The notes under the pieces: model-generated | The model's database searches: none | Seen by the model: the letters and a program-made list of their open reading frames with translations, nothing else | What the model was told of the DNA's origin: nothing | Translations under genes and position numbers: made by a program | Part shown: one piece after another, positions 53,782 to 64,000 of the stretch | Numbering within the stretch: the first letter of the stretch is position 1 | How the letters are laid out: every line of letters starts with the position of its first letter | Assembly (NCBI GenBank): GCA_054601695.1 | Contig: BAAHQB010000159.1 | Coordinates: 248,001 to 312,000, forward strand | Length of the DNA: 64,000 nucleotides | Origin: Amorphochlora amoebiformis | Lineage: Eukaryota > Cercozoa > Chlorarachniophyceae | Direction of reading: 5' to 3'

Positions 53782-54389
53782 GTTACATACAATCCATATA
53801 TTTATACTATGCTATACATAAGTCTCTAATTATTTATTCGAATATATCCTACCCCTGACCCAAACAGTGACGTACCTATCCTCTGGTGGTGCCCCGACCG
53901 TTTTCCTAGAGAAATGTGTCTCCTCGCCTATTGTTGGCTCCATGGCTCTCACAGGATCAGGTCTCTAGGTTAGGATTAGGGTTAGGATTAGGGTTTGGGT
54001 TAGGATTACAGTTGTTAGGGTTAGGGTTGTTAGGGTTAGGGTTAGGATTTTTGGATTGTGAGAGCGAAGGGAGTGGAGAGAGAGAGAGAGAGTGAGAGGA
54101 AGGGAGAAAGGGACAGGGAAGAGAGGAAAATGAATCGGAAGGAGGATAGAATGAAAGGAAGAGTAAAAGAGAGAGAGAGAGCAAAAGAAGCGACTTTGAA
54201 ATCAATGAGAGAGAGAAGTCTAAGTAAGTTTCGCCCTCAGTTTCAAAGGGTTATGTCAGCTGGCCAGTTACGGGCAAACACGTGTCTTTTGATGGTAGAT
54301 GGCTGCATGGGGCTCCGGATGAGCTGCAGATTGAGGTACAGATGGTATAATTATATATGTTTGTATATATTAATATATCTATTTTGATA

Positions 54390-54431
<42 letters not shown>

Positions 54432-54493
54432 ACGTATGTATTGATGCTTCATGGGGCTCAAGGAGCTACAAATAGGGGTACAAATGGTATGCC

Positions 54494-54530
<37 letters not shown>

Positions 54531-54541
54531 CTAAAACATAA

Positions 54542-54586
<45 letters not shown>

Positions 54587-54698
54587 TATTGATATATACA
54601 TACAATAGTAGTAAGGTAGTGCTGAATATGGTTAATAGTCAATACACGAACAAACACGTATATGTAATAAATACATATAATATGTATATATATATATA

Positions 54699-54759
<61 letters not shown>

Positions 54760-54797
54760 ATCTATATATTATATAGATGTATAGATATATACATACA

Positions 54798-54839
<42 letters not shown>

Positions 54840-55057
54840 GATTTGAAGTTTGGAGATAGGGTTAAGGATTGTGTTGCGAATGGGGAAAGAAGCCCCGTGA
54901 CCCGCAAGCGTACTAGAGGAACAGCGATAGTAATACAACAGGTCAAATGCTTTATGTATGTGACGAAAACACATGTGTTTAAACGAGGAACACGGATAGA
55001 TATAGGTCAAATGCTTTATGAATGTAATCAATATACATGTGTATAAAGGAATGTATG

Positions 55058-55141
<84 letters not shown>

Positions 55142-55252
55142 TACAAGAGGAACAGCGATAGATATACAACGTCAAATGTTTTATATATGTCATCAATGTA
55201 CATGTGTATGAACGTATATATATATATATATATATATGAGATATGTACACAG

Positions 55253-55286
<34 letters not shown>

Positions 55287-55334
55287 TTGTTTGTGTGTAC
55301 ATTTGTATGTATTCACATATATATGTATATACAC

Positions 55335-55378
<44 letters not shown>

Positions 55379-55460
55379 CACAATGTATCAAAAAAAGTTA
55401 TAAATGTGTAATAGAATATAACACACTTATATATATATATATATATATATGTGTATATAT

Positions 55461-55493
<33 letters not shown>

Positions 55494-55565
55494 GCATATA
55501 TATATATATGGGTATATGTGTTCATATGTGTGTGTATATATATATATGTGTATATATATGTCTAG

Positions 55566-55597
<32 letters not shown>

Positions 55598-55857
55598 TTA
55601 GATATATATATATATATATATATATATGCATATATGTATATATATGTGTGTGCATGTATTTATAATATGTACAGTACACATGCATAAATATGCATTCATA
55701 TGTCTAGAAGAGAAAGCAATCGAAAAAAAGTATCAAAGGAACGGCAAAGAAACCACGAAAACTCAAAAATAGGTTATGTATATACATATATACATATATA
55801 CATATATATATATACATATATGTATATATATATTTTATATATATACATATATATATG

Positions 55858-55889
<32 letters not shown>

Positions 55890-55956
55890 TATATCTGTGT
55901 GTGTGGACACATATAAACCTAAATATGTATACACGTATATGGAGATATATACACAT

Positions 55957-56017
<61 letters not shown>

Positions 56018-56026
56018 ACTTGTGTT

Positions 56027-56077
<51 letters not shown>

Positions 56078-56464
56078 TTTTATATATAATATATATATAT
56101 ATATCTACATATACATATACATATATATATATATAGCTATACATATTCATTAGGCACGTAAAGCCCAGTTCTAAGTCATCCCCAAGCCCTTTGAAGACAA
56201 GGGTCACATTCCTCGTAAATGTATGGATAAACCATAAACCCGAACATGCGATTAAGATGCCAAGGACGCTATGTAGGTACCCTTACAAGTTTACTTATGC
56301 GTATGTGTAATATAGATGCATTTGTATTTCTGCACGTATATTATGTGTATGTATAGTATGTGTATGTTATGTGGATATACTACGTATGTATTAATGTATT
56401 AAATAAGCCTGCGTCGAGCGCTAAAAAGGATGTTTTGGAAGATTATAAATATGTTCACATAATG

Positions 56465-56507
<43 letters not shown>

Positions 56508-56587
56508 GAAAGATATCTCCTGCCTTACATAAAGCCCCTGTGTCGTTTCTAGAGCACGTTCTGAAGGAGGAGGTATAAATATATACA

Positions 56588-56640
<53 letters not shown>

Positions 56641-57190
56641 GCATATATATATTTTTATATATACATATATATATATACATATGTATATAAATATGTATAT
56701 ATATATATATATGCACATATAATATATAAATATATATGGCCTAGCGGTGAAACGTAGGATACGAACTCTCTTGTAGCACAGTTCTATATTAGACCACTAG
56801 TCCAGCTTTGGTTCAAGTCTATCTGGATTATCAAGACCACAAGTCCAGCTATGGTCTAAGTCTATCTGGATTATCTAGATTATGCCACTCTGATGTTTAT
56901 GACTAACCTAGAACAAATTGGGTATGTGCGCATAAAGTGTTCTAGAAGAACGGGAACTTCTCGAACACCCGTGAACATTAGGGGAAACTTTCGGAGCGTG
57001 ACATGGCGTGGCGTTATGCCCTCTTCCATACGCGGAAGCTCATTATTACCGGGTAGTGCTGGATAATACCCGGTAGTACCGGATGAGAGGATCTCGTAAA
57101 CTCCAGGATATCCAGCGATCTCGAGCATATGTTATTTCGTTGTTCTAACATTATTTACACATATATGTACAGATATATTTATATACATAT

Positions 57191-57243
<53 letters not shown>

Positions 57244-57250
57244 ATATACA

Positions 57251-57281
<31 letters not shown>

Positions 57282-57330
57282 CTGTGTTTACCTATGCAAA
57301 AATGTACAATATACACGCATATATACATAC

Positions 57331-57376
<46 letters not shown>

Positions 57377-57407
57377 ATGTACATAAATATGTATACATAT
57401 ATATATG

Positions 57408-57475
<68 letters not shown>

Positions 57476-57549
57476 ATATATATATTAGTTCGTGTTGTAT
57501 GTGTGTGCGTGTGTGACATATACACAAGTATATATTTGAGAGGTATGTA

Positions 57550-57606
<57 letters not shown>

Positions 57607-57638
57607 CTATATTTATAATCCATATGTATGCAATCACA

Positions 57639-57682
<44 letters not shown>

Positions 57683-58440
57683 AACAACACTCAGAGGAGT
57701 GCAGATAAGTCGCTTGAGAGCAGGGGAGATTCTAAGGACGTTAAGGACACAATTACTTGGGATATCGCGCAGGTCTACGCACATCTGAGACGCCTGTGTA
57801 TGTATATATTTAAATGTGGATGTATTTATAATGCTTGTAGCTGATGCACGCACATGTGATGCTTATATGTGAATGTGTGTGTTCGGACTTACATAGGCAC
57901 ATCTGATGTTTGTGTTTGTATATGCCGATGTATTTACATATGTATGTTTGTAGCAGATATAGGATATAAAATGGTTGTGTGCGCTTGTATGTGTAAGTTT
58001 GTGTATATATATAAGTTTGCATATGAGTATGTTGTAGAAGGTATATGCACATCTAATGCTTGTGTATGCATGTATTTGTATGTAGACATATTTGCTGAAG
58101 TACCTTTGTATGTGTACGTAGATATATGTGGGTGTATGTGTGTCGGATATATATATATATACATATGTATATATATATATATATATTATATACATATATA
58201 TATATATATGTATGTATGTCTAATATATATATATATATATATATACATATAAATTATATGTATATATATATATTATATATATATGAACATAGAAATGTGT
58301 AAATAATATATATATACACGTATATTGTGCGTGTCATAAAGATATACACATGTACACATATATACCAATGTATAATGCATACAAGTATTTATACATATGT
58401 ATGTGATAGATATACCAATTGTATGTGTACATGTACAAAT

Positions 58441-58478
<38 letters not shown>

Positions 58479-58806
58479 ACAAATATATAATGTATATACG
58501 TGGTACGTATGTCCATCTATATATACATATTGAAAACACATCCATGCTATAAACACATACATACATTCCCAACCACAAAACACGCATACACTCACCCCTA
58601 ATCATCCCCAGGACGAAGTCGACTCTCCCTCCCGTCTGGTGCTCCCTCTGAGACGCATGCTTGACTTTATAAATCGAAATCAGACAACAGTCGAAAAGAA
58701 CTGCGCATGCATACCGATAAGTTTTAAGAACGGCGAGGCCACTCTGGAGGAGGTTAAGAGACCCTTATCATCGGCGAGCTTCAAGGCCGGTAGTTTGAAG
58801 AGTTAG
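51173..58806 (+). CDS. 2-oxoglutarate/Fe(II)-dependent oxygenase-like protein
   Basis: Thirteen exons with fully matching phases: 51173-51205, 51280-51441, 51847-52091, 52638-52670, 53430-53497, 53868-53960, 54241-54335, 54840-54941, 55708-55772, 56154-56276, 56509-56572, 57695-57772 and 58612-58806, giving 451 aa. The iron site is visible: His160 and Asp162 in GWHFDKD, and distal His234 in [13 protein letters not shown]. Arg315 in [13 protein letters not shown] is the likely 2-oxoglutarate-binding residue. [19 protein letters not shown] is the strand pair after the HxD. Between His234 and Arg315 lies an unusual basic insert of about 70 residues encoded by exons eight and nine ([15 protein letters not shown]). 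Exon eight (102 nt, phase 0 at both ends) could be an optional cassette. The substrate is unknown. No signal peptide or membrane segment is seen, so it is likely cytosolic or nuclear. Confidence 0.88.
53965..54048. repeat. TTAGGG-type block
   Basis: Degenerate TTAGGG/TTAGGATTAGGG units a few bases inside the intron that starts at 53961. A purine-rich stretch (54058-54215) follows. Confidence 0.9.
54443..54492 (+). pseudogene. Relic copy of the LHGAPDEL exon end
   Basis: About 50 bp repeating the end of exon 54241-54335 and the first bases of its intron, with many substitutions. The reading frame is disrupted and the donor GT is altered. It lies 110 bp downstream in the same intron. Confidence 0.65.
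54905..55212. repeat. Three copies of an exon-end/intron-start segment
   Basis: The end of exon 54840-54941 plus its donor region (AGAGGAACAGCGATAG followed by GTCAAATGCTTTAT and ACATGTGT) recurs at about 54981-55044 and 55138-55212. Copies two and three are inside the intron. Copy three lacks the CAG before the donor. The first copy is taken as the used one. Confidence 0.7.
56738..57150 (+). mobile_element. Dispersed element, copy e, in opposite orientation
   Basis: Reverse-oriented relative to copies a-d. The left end GGCCTAGCGGTGAAACG resembles a tRNA A box. GGTTCAAGTCT at about 56810 resembles a B box, roughly 65 bp downstream. The right part carries ATACCCGGTAGTACCGG repeats (57068-57085), GATCTCG, and ends TTGTTCTAACA. 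The copy has GTGACATGGCGTGGCG in place of the TGACGTCA core. It lies in the intron 56573-57694. Confidence 0.65.
57776..58150. repeat. Degenerate tandem repeat downstream of an exon
   Basis: Diverged repeats of GCACATCTGATGCTTGTG and GTATGTAGACAT/GTTTGTAGCAGAT words follow exon 57695-57772 inside its intron. Units are roughly 70-110 bp and poorly conserved. No coding sense. Confidence 0.5.
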
Positions 58807-59259
58807 AAGGCCTGAGATTTTTTCGATGAATGATCACATCTATGATCGAGTTAGCTAGTTAGTAAGCAATACATACTCATACCGCAAGTTAAGTTTTTCG
58901 TAGCTTTTGCTATTGGGGTTCGCCGTGAGTATTGTCTATATTGTAGTAACACTACACGCTATATATTAGGTCTAGTAGGTGTAGCTGCGCCTCAAAGTCT
59001 GGGTACAGTACTAGATGTAGCTTTATATACTAGATATATGATTGGTAGCTAGAGCTAAGTGCCAAGTAGTGTCTAGGTCCGAAACAAAAGGTGGCAAGCA
59101 CACCTGGTAATTATTTCAATCTATCTAGTCACCGCTCTGTCAGAATCCATAAATTTAATATCGACACTTCAATTTAAATTAAAGCTGTAAGAACACAATA
59201 CTAACTGAGCTATAATTACAACGTTCCCTAGGTTCCGAATCAGAGGCCAGCGCAGCATT
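58807..59259. other. Tail-to-tail spacer between the oxygenase and ABA4-like genes
   Basis: 453 bp of complex DNA with CTAG-containing words and no TA tract, like the other tail-to-tail spacers. No gene is seen. Confidence 0.6.
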
Positions 59260-59510
59260 CTATCGCTTGAACATGGCAACCAGCTTAGGCGTGAGCGCGT
59301 GTGAGAGCAAGCCTATGGGCCCGAACATGAAAGCAAGAATAACGTTGTGGCGAAAAGGGGTTATGAAATGAGTGTCGAAGGCCTCGAGGTATATGCTCCT
59401 GAGGGTGCGAATATACATATGTTTGGGTGAATGTATTAAGCTAAACAAGAACACATATTGTGTGTATGTATTTATGTATAAATGCACTCGCGCTCACATA
59501 TTGTAATGAG

Positions 59511-59582
<72 letters not shown>

Positions 59583-59626
59583 CATTTATACATATATGTG
59601 TTTATGTATATATACATATACATACG

Positions 59627-59664
<38 letters not shown>

Positions 59665-59729
59665 CTATTCGTACACGGCGATAATTACCTAGCTAAGAAA
59701 AGGTCGATAACCAGTAAGTGTACCCAAGC
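59260..59729 (-). CDS. ABA4-like (DUF4281) membrane protein, 3' exons only
   Basis: Two minus-strand exons join in phase 2: 59729-59689 and 59398-59260 (TAG stop). They encode [14 protein letters not shown], then [19 protein letters not shown], then [18 protein letters not shown]. This is the conserved C-terminal half of the ABA4/DUF4281 family: the W-x-H-L-L-x-x-D-L-F-x-x-R motif, then a membrane helix with G/CP-x-G-x-x-SH-x-x-T. In plants ABA4 is a plastid membrane protein needed for neoxanthin formation; bacterial and algal relatives exist. The function here is inferred from family only. N-terminal exons must lie further up the minus strand (above 59730). I could not place them among the repeats, and they may run past the window end. 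Confidence 0.8.
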
Positions 59730-61560
<1,831 letters not shown>

Positions 61561-61598
61561 TTTTCTCTCATCTCACTGAGAGAGAGAGTGCTTCTCTT

Positions 61599-61724
61599 AG
61601 GGCTCCCTTTTCATGTGATTGAGCATGTTTGTGTGTGTCTGGGGCTCCCTTTTTATGTGATTGAGCATGTTTGTGTGTGTCTAGGGCTCCCTTTTATGTG
61701 ATTGAGCACGTTTGTGTGTGTGTG
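61599..61724. repeat. Three tandem copies of a 42 bp unit
   Basis: Consecutive copies of GGGCTCCCTTTTNATGTG plus ATTGAGCATGTTTGTGTGTG differ by a few bases. Their strong similarity suggests recent duplication. Confidence 0.9.
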
Positions 61725-61761
61725 TGTGGTCTGTTTGCTGTGATGGAGAGAACCGTCTAAG

Positions 61762-61836
61762 GTGGGCGTAAAATTTTTGTCTGGTGGAAGGAGGAGTTGG
61801 AAGAAGTCTGGCCTCCAAGACTGTGTATTTTGAATG
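61762..61836 (+). other. Possible exon, strand uncertain
   Basis: On the + strand, an AAG acceptor and GTATGT donor bound a frame reading [18 protein letters not shown]. It is open, starts and ends in phase 1 and looks protein-like. It would contradict a minus-strand ABA4-like gene spanning here unless it belongs to a nested gene, so confidence is low. Confidence 0.25.
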
Positions 61837-61872
61837 GTATGTATGTATACATGTATATATATATATTATATA

Positions 61873-61932
<60 letters not shown>

Positions 61933-61951
61933 TGTATATATTATATATGCA

Positions 61952-61988
<37 letters not shown>

Positions 61989-62168
61989 ATACATATACAT
62001 ATATATTATGCGATCCATAGCTGTGTAATAATCTTACACTCATACCTACGACACTAAAAAACATGAATTATCGCATTATACATATAATAGTTATACATAT
62101 AATAGTACATTGAGTCTTATAACCTATGAAAGCTCTCAATCTTGCCATGTATATATGTATTCATGGGT

Positions 62169-62207
<39 letters not shown>

Positions 62208-62227
62208 CATACAAATATAGTATACAC

Positions 62228-62276
<49 letters not shown>

Positions 62277-62291
62277 TGTATACTATATTTG

Positions 62292-62333
<42 letters not shown>

Positions 62334-62646
62334 CGTCCCTTCATTGAATATCTATTGGACGCTTACGACTTCTGTAAATGGATACATGGGTGTTTACGAC
62401 CCGTGAAAGCATATGTTGTAATATATGCATTGTAAACACGATAGCAGCTATTGACGTTAAGAGTATGATAGTGGCCGGTATACAAGAAGCAGTGCTGTGT
62501 AAGTATATAAGAAGCCACCAATAAGAGAGTCTATGTTGACCAAATCAACATGTTTACGTCCCTTTGTTGAATATCTCTTGGACGCTTATGACTTCTGTAA
62601 ATGGATACATGGGTGTTTACGATACGTGAAAGCATGTGGTGGAGTT
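62334..62646. repeat. Direct repeat of about 90 bp with 223 bp spacing
   Basis: 62334-62428 and 62557-62646 are nearly identical. On the + strand both read PF(I/V)EYLLDAYDFCKWIHG, and three of the four early differences fall at third codon positions, as expected for former coding sequence. Between them, 62452-62499 has a CAG acceptor and a GTAAGT donor. No domain is recognised. Confidence 0.45.
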
Positions 62647-62718
62647 AGTGTGATGGGTGTGTGAATATATACATGAGGACTGGATACGAAGGCTTTTCAT
62701 GGTGCTATTGTGATATAT

Positions 62719-62767
<49 letters not shown>

Positions 62768-62869
62768 ATATAAATGTATCTATTTAAAACCTGCTTAAGC
62801 AGTGCGGCGTACAAGAGAGAGAATGGGGCCAGAAAGTATAAGTTTCTACATAATATATGTATATGTACA

Positions 62870-62963
<94 letters not shown>

Positions 62964-62972
62964 ATATATCTG

Positions 62973-63004
<32 letters not shown>

Positions 63005-63176
63005 ATATACATACATGTTTATCAAATGTTTACATATGTATGTGAATGCTGTGTAAGTATGTATATATATACTATTCGTGTATTATATATATATATATAT
63101 ATATATGCGTGTGTGTGTGTGTATTATATATATTTATATGTACATATATATACATATATTATATATATATATATAT

Positions 63177-63213
<37 letters not shown>

Positions 63214-63246
63214 GTATGCAGATATACACACAAACACACACACGCT

Positions 63247-63290
<44 letters not shown>

Positions 63291-63387
63291 ATATGTTTAT
63301 GTATATGTGTATGTATGTGTGTATATATATATGTTACAATTATTTCTATATATGTAATAAAACATACATTTACATACATGAGTATGC

Positions 63388-63428
<41 letters not shown>

Positions 63429-63502
63429 TATATGTATATGTATATATATATATATGTATATATATGTGTACATAAATATTCCATATGTGTAAATTGACTT
63501 AC

Positions 63503-63529
63503 TGCATAAGTGCCTTAGTGCGTCTCCAC
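63503..63529 (-). other. Possible 27 nt micro-exon
   Basis: A minus-strand CAG acceptor and a strong GTAAGT donor bound 27 bp that can be read as GDALRHLC or WRRTKALM. It could belong to the ABA4-like gene, but nothing confirms it. Confidence 0.2.
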
Positions 63530-63574
63530 CTGTATTCATACATACATACATATATATATATATATAAATATAAT

Positions 63575-63608
<34 letters not shown>

Positions 63609-63618
63609 GTATATACTT

Positions 63619-63663
<45 letters not shown>

Positions 63664-63689
63664 ACATATATGTATAAATTTGTGTGTAG

Positions 63690-64000
63690 AAAGAAAGAGA
63701 AAGAGAGAGGTCTCAAGATTAGATAGAGGGAAACGAAAGAGATTCCACACATACACACACACTCAAAGAGAATAATGAGAGGAGCAGAAAGAAAGAGAGG
63801 AGAGAGAATGAAAGAGAGAGAGAGAAAGAGAGAGAGAGAAAGAGGAAAAGAGACAGAGAGGGAGAAAGAGGAAAAGAGACGGAGAGAGAGAGAAAGAGAA
63901 AGAGAGAGAGAGAATGAAAGAGAGAGAGAAAGAGAATGAAAGAGAGAGAGAGAGAGAGAGAGAAACAGGACGAGAGAGAGAGAGAGAAAGAGGACGAGAG
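63690..64000. repeat. Purine-rich (GA)n tract at the window end
   Basis: Over 300 bp of GAGAGAAAGAG-type sequence on the + strand with almost no pyrimidine after 63775. It resembles the tract at 31612-32060, which lies just upstream of a minus-strand start. It could mark the promoter region of the minus-strand gene that ends at 59260. Confidence 0.85.

Noticed and set aside
56738-56830. A functional tRNA gene
   Set aside because: The A- and B-box-like words are present, but no acceptor stem or anticodon arm pairs convincingly, and it sits within a repeated element.

Overview
This window is nuclear DNA of an intron-rich eukaryote, most likely a protist or alga. It uses the standard code and GT-AG introns. 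About 80 introns can be placed; most long ones are swollen with (TA)n microsatellite, degenerate TTAGGG/CCCTAA telomere-type repeat, short tandem arrays and copies of a 260-415 bp dispersed element. Nearly all long open frames here are just (TA)n read as Tyr-Ile repeats. The real genes were found by joining short islands of complex sequence at splice sites whose reading phases agree. The lineage is not settled. A PEX19 with a CaaX box implies peroxisomes. An ABA4-like protein hints at a photosynthetic or formerly photosynthetic lineage. An IQ-MyTH4-WW protein resembles myosins I associate with protists such as stramenopiles.

Eight genes lie in strictly alternating orientation. (1) + strand, 3' part of an IQ/MyTH4/WW protein, probably a myosin tail (777-4275). 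(2) - strand, a 22-exon coiled-coil, acidic and EF-hand protein of about 1,500 aa (24283-6080). (3) + strand, PEX19 (24453-27011). (4) - strand, a small secreted Reeler-domain protein (31478-29011). (5) + strand, a dienelactone-hydrolase-like protein with a C-terminal extension (32149-47473). (6) - strand, serine hydroxymethyltransferase with a mitochondrial-type leader (50987-47797). (7) + strand, a 2-oxoglutarate/Fe(II) oxygenase-like protein (51173-58806). (8) - strand, the 3' end of an ABA4-like (DUF4281) membrane protein (59729-59260, continuing upstream).

Head-to-head pairs share short spacers: 169 bp for genes 2/3, 185 bp for 6/7 and about 670 bp for 4/5. Tail-to-tail spacers vary. The one after the myosin is 1.8 kb of unusual CTAG-rich, palindrome-rich DNA. 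The genes do not form a pathway; they look like unrelated housekeeping and cell-structure genes.

The most distinctive features are the dispersed element family with a tRNA-like A-box end inside introns, the telomere-type arrays inside introns (some forming the splice donor), and at least six cases where an exon or its edge has been copied into a neighbouring intron. From 59730 to the end only small uncertain coding islands, repeats and a purine-rich tract are visible.
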